A stretch of 64,000 nucleotides of DNA, from contig NZ_JAJEWI010000005.1 in the NCBI RefSeq assembly GCF_020687785.1, positions 806,001-870,000 on the forward strand. Reading direction: 5' to 3'. Positions within the stretch are counted from its first letter, which is position 1, and every line of letters begins with the position of its first letter. Origin of the DNA: Sphingopyxis yananensis. Its GTDB lineage: Bacteria > Pseudomonadota > Alphaproteobacteria > Sphingomonadales > Sphingomonadaceae. Under the pieces are notes generated by a model, which saw only the letters and a list, made by a program, of their open reading frames with translations, did no database searches and had not been told where the DNA came from. The position numbers and the translations under genes are program-made. Shown piece by piece: positions 26,291 through 35,118 of this stretch.

Positions 26291-28120
26291 ATGAAAATAG
26301 AAAACCCCCATTTGCAGCGTTTCGACAATTTGGTCGCGATGTTTTTCGACCGTGCAAGGCGCGGCGGGAATGCCCCATTTTTATGGCATAAGCAGGACCG
26401 GATTTGGGTGTCGCAAAGCTGGGATGAGGTGGCGCAGCAAGTGGCGACCCTGTCCCATAAATTGCGCAACATGGGCCTGCGGCGGGGGGACCGTGTTGTC
26501 TTGGTTAGCGAAAATCGGCCCGAATGGTGTATCGCGGATCTGGCGATTATGGCGGCGGGGTGCATCACCGTGCCGACCTATACGACCAACACCGAACGCG
26601 ACCATCAGCATATTTTGGACAATAGCGGCGCGCGCGCGGTGATTGTGTCCACTGCGAAATTGGCCCGTAGCCTGATGCCCGCCGTCATGCGGTCCAATGC
26701 CAAATTGGTGATTTCGATGGAGGCTTTGCGCTTTGGCCAGCAAGGCGATGTGGCGATTTATAATTGGGCCGATTTGTTGGACGACGAAGCGGATTATCGC
26801 GCGGAGACGGAGGCGTTTATGGCCAATGTTGGGCGCGGGGATTTGGCCTGTTTAATCTATACCAGCGGGACGGGCGGGGCCCCGCGCGGCGTGGAACAGC
26901 ATCATGGCGCGATTTTGCACAATATTGCGGGCGCGGCAGAGGTGTTGGTCAATGATTTTGGCCTGCATGAGGATGAAGCCTTTCTGTCCTTTTTGCCGCT
27001 GAGCCATGCTTATGAACATAGTGCGGGGCAGTTTTTGCCGATCATGGTCGGGGCCCAAATCTATTATAGCGAGGGGTTGGAAAAGCTGGTTTCCAACATT
27101 GAAGAAACCAAGCCGACGGTGATGGTGGTGGTGCCGCGCTTGTTTGAAGTGATCCGTCAGCGGATGATTAAATCGGTCGAGAAACAAGGCAAAATGGCCA
27201 ATTGGATGTTGGGCCAAGCCTTGAAATTGGGCGAAAAAGATTATCATCATGGGTTGGGGCTGTTGGACCGGCCCGTGGATTTGCTGTTGGACAAGCTGTT
27301 CCGTCCGAAAATTCAGGCGCGCTTTGGCGGGCGGTTAAAGGCGCTGGTGTCGGGCGGCGCGCCGCTGAACCCCGAAGTGGGCGTGTTTTTCCATTCCATC
27401 GGTTTGACCTTGCTGCAAGGCTATGGCCAGACAGAGGCGGGGCCGATCATTGCGTGCAACCGCCCCAAGGCGGGTATTAAAATGGATACGGTCGGCCCGC
27501 CGTTGATGAATACCGAGGTCAAAATTGCCGAGGATGGCGAGATTTTGGTGCGCGGCGAATTGGTGATGCGTGGATATTGGCACAATGAGGGGGAGACAGC
27601 GCGCACCTTGGTGGTCGACCCTGCGGAACCGGACAAGGGGCCGTGGCTGTATACGGGCGATATTGGTCATATTGACGACAAGGGCCGTATCTTGATTACG
27701 GACCGCAAAAAGGACCTGATTGTCAATGACAAGGGCGACAATGTTTCCCCCCAACGGGTGGAGGGGATGTTGACGTTGCAGCCGGAAATTATGCAGGCGA
27801 TGGTGTCGGGCGATAAGCGGCCCTATTTGGTGGGCATTTTGGTGCCGGACCCCGAATGGGCGGCAGAATGGGCCGAAGAGCATGGCTTGCCCCGCGATGT
27901 GAAATTGCTGCGCGAGCATGAGAGTTTTCGTGCCGCGCTGCGCGATGCGGTGGACCGTGTGAACGGACAATTGTCGGTGATCGAAAAGGTGCGGAAATTC
28001 GATTTGGCGGATGAAGCCTTTACGATTGAAAATGAGCAAATGACGCCGTCGTTGAAAATTCGGCGGCATGTGCTGCGCGACGTTTATGGCGACAAGATTC
28101 AGGGCATGTATCGCAGCTAG
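26291..28120 (+). CDS. Long-chain acyl-CoA synthetase (AMP-forming)
   Basis: A 609-residue adenylate-forming enzyme activating fatty acids as acyl-CoA. ANL-family motifs: the P-loop LIYTSGTGGAPRGVEQHH, QGYGQTEAGP, YTGDIGHIDDKGRILITDRKKD and GDNVSPQRVEG with a C-terminal PSLKIRR in place of the usual KxxR-K. The P-loop departs from YTSGTTGxPKG: the second Thr is Gly and the Lys is Arg, a variant I recall in related alphaproteobacterial FadD15-type enzymes. ATG 26291 follows ggagcgcggg. It ends at a bidirectional terminator. Confidence 0.92.
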   Translation: MKIENPHLQRFDNLVAMFFDRARRGGNAPFLWHKQDRIWVSQSWDEVAQQVATLSHKLRNMGLRRGDRVVLVSENRPEWCIADLAIMAAGCITVPTYTTNTERDHQHILDNSGARAVIVSTAKLARSLMPAVMRSNAKLVISMEALRFGQQGDVAIYNWADLLDDEADYRAETEAFMANVGRGDLACLIYTSGTGGAPRGVEQHHGAILHNIAGAAEVLVNDFGLHEDEAFLSFLPLSHAYEHSAGQFLPIMVGAQIYYSEGLEKLVSNIEETKPTVMVVVPRLFEVIRQRMIKSVEKQGKMANWMLGQALKLGEKDYHHGLGLLDRPVDLLLDKLFRPKIQARFGGRLKALVSGGAPLNPEVGVFFHSIGLTLLQGYGQTEAGPIIACNRPKAGIKMDTVGPPLMNTEVKIAEDGEILVRGELVMRGYWHNEGETARTLVVDPAEPDKGPWLYTGDIGHIDDKGRILITDRKKDLIVNDKGDNVSPQRVEGMLTLQPEIMQAMVSGDKRPYLVGILVPDPEWAAEWAEEHGLPRDVKLLREHESFRAALRDAVDRVNGQLSVIEKVRKFDLADEAFTIENEQMTPSLKIRRHVLRDVYGDKIQGMYRS

Positions 28121-28147
28121 GTTTGGTTAGGCTAGGTTCGGGCGCTC

Positions 28148-28187
28148 GAAAAAGGCTGTTGGCCTAAAGGGGTTAGGAGCCTTTTTC
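28148..28187. terminator. Bidirectional terminator between the acyl-CoA synthetase and lipoprotein genes
   Basis: Perfect 10-base outer arms (28148-28157, 28178-28187) with an inner 5-base stem (28163-28167 / 28173-28177) and a 5-base bulge. A-rich on one side and T-rich on the other, so usable from both strands. The minus-strand gene's stop codon at 28173-28175 lies within it. Confidence 0.75.
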
Positions 28188-28625
28188 GTCTGGACGGCGA
28201 TAGGGTGTAAACTCGCCTAAGATGCAAGTGGGGCCACGAATGCCGCTGCTGCGGTCAACCAGATGGAAAAAGTCGCCCGCGCAGCTTTGCGACCCAAATT
28301 GGCGGACGACCATGACATCGCTGTCGCGCGCCAAGCCGGGGCATGACCCGCGCAGATCGTTACGATAGACCAATTTGCCGCTGGCGCGGTAAATCAGCAT
28401 CGTGTCGCTGACGCGGATGGTGTCAAAGTTGCGGGAGGATGGCAGGCATTTTTGCGGTTCGCCCGCGACCTTGCCGCCCAATTCCCGTTCCACCAGTCGC
28501 AATTGTTTGGGGGTGAAGGGCGCGGCATCGTCCAGTGATGTTGTGGGGGGGGTGCATCCGGCCAAGAGAGCGGCGGATAGGGCCGCTGTGCCAAGCGCGA
28601 GGGGGGAGAGGCGCTGTTTGATCAT
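28173..28625 (-). CDS. Small lipoprotein of unknown function
   Basis: A 150-residue predicted lipoprotein. The signal LSPLALGTAALSAALLAGC ends at a lipobox Cys. The mature domain has four further Cys (QKCLPSS, GSCPGLA, SQSCAGDFF, GPTCILGE) suited to two disulfides, with a repeated strand pattern (DTIRVSDTMLIYRASGKLVYRN). It resembles the small DUF6491-type periplasmic proteins seen in sphingomonads, which I offer only tentatively. Its start overlaps the end of gloB by four bases, so the two are co-translated. Confidence 0.75.
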   Translation of the reverse strand: MIKQRLSPLALGTAALSAALLAGCTPPTTSLDDAAPFTPKQLRLVERELGGKVAGEPQKCLPSSRNFDTIRVSDTMLIYRASGKLVYRNDLRGSCPGLARDSDVMVVRQFGSQSCAGDFFHLVDRSSGIRGPTCILGEFTPYRRPDEKGS

Positions 28626-29368
28626 GCTGAATCCTTGAGGGCGCGTATGCGGGCCAGTTCGTCGGCGCTGGCCGCGCGGAAAAATGGGTTGGTGGCGCGT
28701 TCGAGGCCAATGTCGGTGGGGATGGTGGCTTGGTTTGCGGCGCGCGCCGCCTCGACATCCAATAGGCGTTGACGCAGTGCTGGGTTGTCCGGTTCCACGG
28801 TGACGGCAAAGCGCGCATTGGATAGCGTATATTCATGGGCGCAATAGACGCGGGTGGCGTCGTCCAACGCGGCGAAACGCTGCATATTGTTGAACATTTG
28901 CGCAGGCGTGCCTTCGAATAAGCGGCCACAGCCCATGGCGAACAAAGTGTCGCCCACGAAAATCACCTGATCATCCGCAAAGTGAAAGGCGATGTGCCCC
29001 GCTGTATGAGCGGGCACGTCCCACACCGTGGCGGCATGGCTGCCCAGCATGACGGTGTCGCCGCCGCGCACCAAGCGGTCGAGTGTGGGGATGCGTTCGG
29101 ATTCCGTGGCGGGGCCGGTGATGGTGCAGCCCGTGGCGGCCCTGATGTCGGCATTGCCGCCCGTATGGTCTGGGTGCCAATGGGTGTTCCAAATGTCGGT
29201 GATGGTCCAGCCGCGTTCGCTGGCCGCCGCCAAAACAGGTTCGCTGACCGCTGGGTCCACGACCATCGTGGCTTGGCTGGCGGGGTCATGGACCAGCCAG
29301 ACATAATTGTCGCTGAGCACCGGAAGGCGGAGGATTTCGAGGCCAGTGGTCGTTTTGGGGGTCGTCAT
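28622..29368 (-). CDS. gloB: Hydroxyacylglutathione hydrolase (glyoxalase II)
   Basis: A 248-residue metallo-beta-lactamase-fold hydrolase that splits S-lactoylglutathione to lactate and glutathione, the second step of methylglyoxal detoxification. The binuclear metal motif is THWHPDHTGGN, followed by VPAHTAGHIAFHF, VGDTLFAMGCGRLFEGT and the YCAHEYTLSNARFA His. The C-terminal DNPALRQRL matches the family helix domain. ATG 29368 is preferred; the open frame extends to 29530 without family similarity. The glyoxalase I partner, gloA, lies 7 kb away. Confidence 0.93.
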   Translation of the reverse strand: MTTPKTTTGLEILRLPVLSDNYVWLVHDPASQATMVVDPAVSEPVLAAASERGWTITDIWNTHWHPDHTGGNADIRAATGCTITGPATESERIPTLDRLVRGGDTVMLGSHAATVWDVPAHTAGHIAFHFADDQVIFVGDTLFAMGCGRLFEGTPAQMFNNMQRFAALDDATRVYCAHEYTLSNARFAVTVEPDNPALRQRLLDVEAARAANQATIPTDIGLERATNPFFRAASADELARIRALKDSA

Positions 29369-29510
29369 CTGTGTCTCCGCGCGGTGGGCCATTATGCGCC
29401 TTATACTCCATAACGGAATAAGGGGCGCTGGGCCTTGAAGGGGTCCGCAAAATATGGGGTGTTTGCGGCCAAGATGGAAGGGGGATGATGGCAGGAAATA
29501 GGCGTAAGGA

Positions 29511-29548
29511 AAAGGCGGCCACGGCTGCATGCCATGACCGCCTTAACG
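29511..29548 (-). terminator. Rho-independent terminator downstream of the autotransporter gene
   Basis: Read on the minus strand, a long stem with two wobble pairs (arms around 29512-29525 and 29531-29544) is followed by TTTTCC. It would end the transcript of the autotransporter before gloB. Confidence 0.65.
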
Positions 29549-29584
29549 AGAGGCAGGGGATTTCCCTTGCCGAGAAAATATCAT

Positions 29585-29610
29585 CAGGGCGCAGAAATAT
29601 CCGCGCCCTG
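29585..29610. repeat. Perfect 8-bp inverted repeat after the autotransporter stop codon
   Basis: Arms cagggcgc (29585-29592) and gcgccctg (29603-29610), 10-base loop, starting 10 bases after the autotransporter stop. Moderately T-rich sequence follows on the minus strand. A first terminator or a 3' stabiliser. Confidence 0.5.
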
Positions 29611-29619
29611 ACGCGGTGA

Positions 29620-32600
29620 TCAGAACTTCATACGCACCGAGATTTTGGCGGCATGGTCATGACCAGCCGTGCCCAAAATGCCGTCATAGCCAAGGCCAAC
29701 CGACATGCCCGAACCGGCGTCCAGCTTGGCTTCGACTTGCATCACGGCTGCGTCGCGCGATTGCGGCGCACCAGCGATGGTGAAGCTGTCGGAGCCGGCA
29801 TAGCTGGCGAAGCTCATGACGCTGTTTGGCGTCAATTTGCCAAAGCCATGCTGCCAACCGACCATGCCGTTCAGCGAGAAGATGCCAGCTTGCGGCGTCG
29901 AGAAACGCGCACCCAGCGTCGACAAGGTGGTGTTTTCCGAACGCTTTTCAGCGCTGAGGGCCGCAAGGCCGCCATTTTCGGTGAAGGCATCGGTGGTGGT
30001 GTCGATATAGATGACATTGGCCATCGGTTCGACATAACCACCGCCCAGTGGCAGGCGGTAACCCAATTCCGCAAAGGCTTGGAACATCTTGGCATCATAG
30101 TCCGCCGTCAGACGGTCTGTGAAGCGGCCGAAGTTGACGGTGCGTGCGGTGGTGACATCACCCCATGCATAGCCAGCGCCCAGCTTGAAGCGAGCCTTGC
30201 CCGATTCTGCGCCGACATAAGCCAGCAGATGGGCGGTTTCGATTTCGCTGTTGGTCAGCGTGCTGCGCAGTTGATTGTCGCTTTCATGCTTGATCAACGA
30301 ACCAGCAAGACCCACCACGACATTGTCGCTGATGGCGGCGTCTGCACCCAGAATGAAGCCCCATGCATCGCGCTTGGACGAACCCGTGTTGCGGTGCTTG
30401 GCTTGATCCAGATCGCCGGTGCCAAAGAACAGCTCGCCCCAAATGGTCGAACCGTCTTGGTTTTGCAGACGGTTCAATACCGCATTGCGCGGCAAGCGGC
30501 TGTCGTCAGCCATGGCGGTGTGCTGGGTTGCATGCACTTCGCCGGACAATTGATCAAAGGCTGTACGTGCTGCGTCTGCGCTGGGCAGATACAGAAGCTC
30601 GTCGATCAAGGCATTGCCCGCAGCCAATGGATCGAGCGTTTCGGCAACGGCCAATTGGTTCGGGGTTTGCGCAACATCGGCAAAATCCACGACCTTGGTG
30701 ATGGTCAAGTCTACGCGTGTTGGATCGGCGTAGTCGAGTTCCAGATCAAGGAAAGCGGTGTCTTGCACATTATCGGCGGCGAATTGGCCGTCGATATTGT
30801 TGGCGGACAGGATGGTGTAGCGAGCGGCTGTTGCACGTGCGCCAGCGCCGACCAGTTCCAATTCTGCGCCATCGAGGATGATGTCGCCGTCTGCGATGAC
30901 TTGGTCGATGTTGTTACCACCAATATCAACGATCAGTTTGCTGTCTTCGCCGAAGGACATATTGCCGTCGGTGGTCAGCGTGTCACCCGCAACATTGTTG
31001 GCCAGCGTCAGTGTGCCATTGTTGGTGAAGTTTTCCAGACCAACGAAGCTGGCATTGGCGCCGCGTACCGTACCATTGTTAATGACAATGTCGTCGCCAC
31101 CATTGAAGTCGTTGGTGCCGCCTGCGGTGTTCCACGTGCCGTCATTGGTCAGCGTGTCGTTGCCGCTGATCTCTACGGAGACATATTGCTCGAGGATCTC
31201 GTCATACTCGCTGCCCGTAAATCCGGTCGTGATGGTGCCGGTGATCGTCCCACTGTTGGTGATGCTGACCGTGTTGGGGCCATTGCGTTGATCGGTCACA
31301 GCGATAATGGCTGCATCCGCGCTATTGCCCGAGCTGTTCGCCAGCGTTCCGCTGTTGGTGATGACGATGTTGCCTTGCTCGGCCAGCGCGGCGAGTGCCC
31401 CGTTCCCGCCGGATACATTACCGGTGTTGGTGATCGTCACGTCACCTTCGCCCAAATGGAGGGCATAGATGCCACCCTGGGATGCGCCAGTGATCGCTGC
31501 ATTGTTGGTGATGGCGATATTGCCTTCACCTTCGTGGATTGCCCCGATGCCGACGCGGCTGGCATTCAACGCACCATTGTTGGTGACGGTGATGTCGCCT
31601 TCACCCTCGTGGCGCGTCGCGATACCCACGTCCACATTATTGAGCTTGGCCCCCGCAGCGTTGGTGATGGTGATGTTACCAAAGCCTTCATGCTCGGCAG
31701 CGATAGCGGCCTCTGCGCCATTGATGATCGACGTCGCGGTGGTGGTGATGTTGATATCACCTTCACCTTCGTGGAAACCGATGATGCCATTGTTTTCGGC
31801 GGTGATCGTGCCACCATTGGTGACGTTGATGGAACCTAGGCCATCGTGATAGGCGTCAATGCCGTTGTAATCCGCATTAATGGTTCCCGTATTGATAATA
31901 TCAATAGCACCATAGCCGTCGTGATAAGCATTAATGCCGTTGTAGTTGGCATTGATGGTGCCGCTATTGGTGATATCGATTTTGCCATCGCCGGAGTGAT
32001 CGGCATCAATGCCGTTGTAATCCGCATAAATTTTGCCGGCGTTCGTGATCTCGATATCGCCGTCGCCGCTGTGATTAGCCTCGATGCCATTGTCTTCGGC
32101 GTTCAGGACCGAACTGGCCTGCGTGATGACGATGAGATTGCCAAGGTTGTCATGATCGAGGTCGATTGCGTCAAAATAGGCATTGATCGTGCCGCTGTTG
32201 TTGACGGTAACGTCGCCAACACCGTCATGTTCCACGATGATCGCATCATCGTCGGTGCTGGTAATCGTGCCCGTGTTGATCACGGTGACATCGCCGTAGG
32301 AATAGTCACCACGGATATCCACGTTAATGGATTCGTTGTCCGAAGTGATCGTGCCGTTGTTGGTGATGTCGACATTGACGTAATTGGGCGTGTAGCTGTT
32401 GTTGCTAACAATAGCGACGATGCCGTCGCCGCCAGCGTTAATCGCTGCATCATTGGTGATGCTGATCGTCGCGCTTTCGTCCGCCGTCAGGTAATTGCCT
32501 TCGTGGGTCGCGAAAATGCCATCATCTTCGGCGTTGATCGTGCCGCTGTTGGTGATGGTGATATCGCCGTCACCGATGTGATCGGCGGCGATGCCGTCAT

Positions 32601-35013
32601 AAGCCGCATTGATCGTGCCGCTGTTGTCGATCAGGATGTTGCCGCTGCCCTGATGATCCGCGATAATGCCATGGGAGTAGCCATAGACATTGATGTCGCT
32701 GTTGGGTGTCAGCAGGGCATTGACCGTACCGCTGTTGCTGATGCTGATGTCGCCTGTGCCCGTGTGCAGTGCATAGAGGGCATGACGATCCTGATTTGCG
32801 TTGGCCAGATCATTCAGGTCGCTGGTGTTGTTCACCGTGCCAGCATTGCTGATGGTGATGTTGCCAGCATTGCTATGCGACGCAAAAATGCTGGTTTGCG
32901 ACGAGTTGATGATGCCGTCGACACCGTTGGCGGCGACGATGTCGGCTGTGCCGGTTGCGACGCTGTTGATGCCAACCACGGCGTTGATCGTGCCATTGTT
33001 GGTTTGGCTGTTCAGGCCGTCTGCATCATGCTGGGCGTGCATGCCGATGTCAGCATTGATTTCGCCGCTGTTGGTGCTGGTGATATTGCCGCTAGCGTCG
33101 GTGAAGGCAGAGATGCCGAAATCGTCGGTGCTGGTCAGATCGCCGCTGTTGGTGACGGTGATATCGCCTGCGCCCACATGCCATGCACGGATGGACTCAT
33201 TTTGGCTTTCGATATCCGCCGTGTTGGTGATGGTGACATTGCCATCTGCGGTGCTGAGGCCAGCGATACCAACATTGCCGCTGGTGATCGCGCCGTTGTT
33301 GGTGATGGTGATGTTGCCAGCTGTGCCGTCGGCGGCGTTGTTGAACGCAATGATGCCATAGTCGGCGGCATTCAAAACAGCGTTGTTGGTGACGCTGATG
33401 TTGCCCGTGCCGTTGGTGTAGGCGTTGATCGCGTCATCGTCTTCGCTGGTGATGGAACCAGAGGTGGTGACCACCACATCGCCGTCGCCATAATGCCATG
33501 CGTTGACGCCATTGCCGCCAGTGCCGAGTTCGGGATCGGACACGGCCGCATTGATGACGCTATCGTCCTCGGTCGTGACCGTCAGCGTGCCGGTGCCATT
33601 GTGGATGGCGTTGATGCCGGTTTGGGCTTCGATCAAATTGCTGTTGGTGACGGTGATATTGCCCGCGTCGTCCGTAAAGGTCGAGATGCCAAAGCTATTA
33701 TCGCTGGTCAGATCGCCGCTGTTGTCGACGACGATATCGCCTGCGCCAACATGCCATGCGCGAATGGCTTCGTTGCGGCTTTCGATGTCCGCCGTGTTGG
33801 TGATGCTGACCGTGCCGTTGGCGGTGCTGAGGCCAGCGATACCAACATTGCTGCTGAAGATGTCGCCGCTGTTGGTGACGGTGACATTGCCTTCGGCATC
33901 GTCGGGGGCGTCGATGAACGCGACGATGCCATGATCCGCAGCATCCAAAGTCGCGCTGTTGTTGACGCTGATGTCGCCTGCGCCATCGCTCCACGCGTTA
34001 ATCGCATCGTCGTCGGTGCTGGTGATGGTGCCAGCGGTGGTAACGGTGATGTCGCCTTCGCCATAATGCCATGCGTTGATGCCATTATATTTGCCGGTAA
34101 TTTCGCTATCGGCTGTCGTGGTGAGGGTGATGTCGCCAGTGCCATAATGTATGGCTTCGATGCCGAAATCGGAATCGATGGTGCCGCTGTTGGTGATGGT
34201 GATGTCACCGCCAGTGCCCAAATCTGCGTGGCTGCCTTTTAAGGCAGAAATTCCAACGCCGCCACCGCTCAGCGATGCGCTGTTGGTGATGGTGATGTCG
34301 CCAGATCCGCCGGAATAGGCGGCAACTGAAGTGCCATTCTGGGTGCTGATCGTGCCAGCCGTGTCGATGGTGATGTCACCGTCGGCCAACTTGAACACGT
34401 CCACGGCATTGGAACCCGCCGTGATGGCACTGGTTGCGGTGGTCGTGATGCTGGCGTTGCCGCTGCCCGGACCATAAATGCTTATCCCGAAGCTGCCGCT
34501 TTCTGTGCCGGTGACGGCGCCGCTGACGCTGATGCTGGTGTCGCCTGAGCCATAATTTGTAGCATAAATGCCTGCGCTATAGCCGGTGATCGTGCTTTGA
34601 TTATCGTCGGTGAATAGAATATCGGCATCGTCGGTGGCGGACAGGCTGATCGCAGGACCCGAATAGTCGTTGCTGGAATCAACGCCAAAACCCTCGGCGG
34701 TTTCAATACTGGTGCCTGGTTGCGACACTGTGATATTATATGGTGCGTCATCGCCGGTTGGACTGGCGGGGCCGCTGCACAAGGTTATGACGTCGGGGTC
34801 CGACGCGCACGGGGCGGCCATGGCACTGGTCGGGGCAAGAGCGGCTACGCCGGTCAGGATCAGGACGCCGCCCAAGGCGACGCGCGACGCGCCGGATAGA
34901 AGGTCCGCGAAATGCGGTGCGAAGCTGACAACTTGGTTGCCGCGTTTGCGAAGGCGGCCACCCCGAATCGCCGCCGGGCGGCTGCCCGTGACGATGGATT
35001 TTGTTATACTCAT
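29620..35013 (-). CDS. Giant autotransporter with beta-helix repeat passenger (type Va secretion)
   Basis: A 1797-residue outer-membrane autotransporter. A long, basic signal region (residues 1-67, core ALGGVLILTGVAALAPTSAMA) leads to a passenger of repeats about 25 residues long, consensus like GDITITNSGTINADYNGIDAYH, running from about residue 110 to 1330. This pattern predicts a right-handed beta-helix with Asn/Thr ladders. A non-repeat linker with GDNTLTNDGTWNTAGGTNDF and VDLTITKVVDFADV follows, and residues about 1510-1797 are an autotransporter beta-barrel (STIWGELFFGTGD to the terminal Phe of VRMKF). No protease or lipase motif is seen, so adhesion or surface-layer roles are likely. 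It lies 105 bases after a TIGR03032-like gene. Confidence 0.92.
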   Translation of the reverse strand: MSITKSIVTGSRPAAIRGGRLRKRGNQVVSFAPHFADLLSGASRVALGGVLILTGVAALAPTSAMAAPCASDPDVITLCSGPASPTGDDAPYNITVSQPGTSIETAEGFGVDSSNDYSGPAISLSATDDADILFTDDNQSTITGYSAGIYATNYGSGDTSISVSGAVTGTESGSFGISIYGPGSGNASITTTATSAITAGSNAVDVFKLADGDITIDTAGTISTQNGTSVAAYSGGSGDITITNSASLSGGGVGISALKGSHADLGTGGDITITNSGTIDSDFGIEAIHYGTGDITLTTTADSEITGKYNGINAWHYGEGDITVTTAGTITSTDDDAINAWSDGAGDISVNNSATLDAADHGIVAFIDAPDDAEGNVTVTNSGDIFSSNVGIAGLSTANGTVSITNTADIESRNEAIRAWHVGAGDIVVDNSGDLTSDNSFGISTFTDDAGNITVTNSNLIEAQTGINAIHNGTGTLTVTTEDDSVINAAVSDPELGTGGNGVNAWHYGDGDVVVTTSGSITSEDDDAINAYTNGTGNISVTNNAVLNAADYGIIAFNNAADGTAGNITITNNGAITSGNVGIAGLSTADGNVTITNTADIESQNESIRAWHVGAGDITVTNSGDLTSTDDFGISAFTDASGNITSTNSGEINADIGMHAQHDADGLNSQTNNGTINAVVGINSVATGTADIVAANGVDGIINSSQTSIFASHSNAGNITISNAGTVNNTSDLNDLANANQDRHALYALHTGTGDISISNSGTVNALLTPNSDINVYGYSHGIIADHQGSGNILIDNSGTINAAYDGIAADHIGDGDITITNSGTINAEDDGIFATHEGNYLTADESATISITNDAAINAGGDGIVAIVSNNSYTPNYVNVDITNNGTITSDNESINVDIRGDYSYGDVTVINTGTITSTDDDAIIVEHDGVGDVTVNNSGTINAYFDAIDLDHDNLGNLIVITQASSVLNAEDNGIEANHSGDGDIEITNAGKIYADYNGIDADHSGDGKIDITNSGTINANYNGINAYHDGYGAIDIINTGTINADYNGIDAYHDGLGSINVTNGGTITAENNGIIGFHEGEGDINITTTATSIINGAEAAIAAEHEGFGNITITNAAGAKLNNVDVGIATRHEGEGDITVTNNGALNASRVGIGAIHEGEGNIAITNNAAITGASQGGIYALHLGEGDVTITNTGNVSGGNGALAALAEQGNIVITNSGTLANSSGNSADAAIIAVTDQRNGPNTVSITNSGTITGTITTGFTGSEYDEILEQYVSVEISGNDTLTNDGTWNTAGGTNDFNGGDDIVINNGTVRGANASFVGLENFTNNGTLTLANNVAGDTLTTDGNMSFGEDSKLIVDIGGNNIDQVIADGDIILDGAELELVGAGARATAARYTILSANNIDGQFAADNVQDTAFLDLELDYADPTRVDLTITKVVDFADVAQTPNQLAVAETLDPLAAGNALIDELLYLPSADAARTAFDQLSGEVHATQHTAMADDSRLPRNAVLNRLQNQDGSTIWGELFFGTGDLDQAKHRNTGSSKRDAWGFILGADAAISDNVVVGLAGSLIKHESDNQLRSTLTNSEIETAHLLAYVGAESGKARFKLGAGYAWGDVTTARTVNFGRFTDRLTADYDAKMFQAFAELGYRLPLGGGYVEPMANVIYIDTTTDAFTENGGLAALSAEKRSENTTLSTLGARFSTPQAGIFSLNGMVGWQHGFGKLTPNSVMSFASYAGSDSFTIAGAPQSRDAAVMQVEAKLDAGSGMSVGLGYDGILGTAGHDHAAKISVRMKF
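33040..34185 (-). repeat. 573-bp tandem duplication within the autotransporter passenger
   Basis: Two copies, about 33040-33612 and 33613-34185, each 191 codons. Matching landmarks lie exactly 573 bases apart at several points (ccataatgcc at 33488 and 34061; gcggtgctga at 33248 and 33821; an atgccatgc at 33178 and 33751). Protein landmarks are NAWHYGEGD/NAWHYGDGD and RAWHVGAGD in both. The copies differ by scattered substitutions. Confidence 0.88.
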
Positions 35014-35031
35014 AAACTCATCCCCTCGAAA

Positions 35032-35054
35032 AATAGATATGACATATATCTATT
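35032..35054. promoter_or_regulatory. Perfect 9-bp inverted repeat upstream of the autotransporter start
   Basis: Arms aatagatat (35032-35040) and atatctatt (35046-35054), 5-base centre, ending about 20 bases before the start codon and just upstream of a gagggg ribosome site. AT-rich; may be an operator, or a leader hairpin controlling translation. Confidence 0.5.
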
Positions 35055-35118
35055 GAAACATTGACACATGGCGCGCGGCCTTTGGCGCACGGACCAGTGT
35101 AAAATTGAAAGATTCTGG

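Noticed and set aside
29653..34242. Two very long open frames on the + strand (728 and 798 residues) opposite the autotransporter gene
   Set aside because: They mirror the repeat structure of the real gene in the complementary frame. The repeats lack stop codons in that frame for compositional reasons; there is no ribosome site or known domain, and the autotransporter is clearly the coding strand.
29620..35013. Repeat arrays as CRISPR or non-coding satellite
   Set aside because: All units keep one reading frame and encode 25-residue beta-helix turns ending in a canonical autotransporter barrel.
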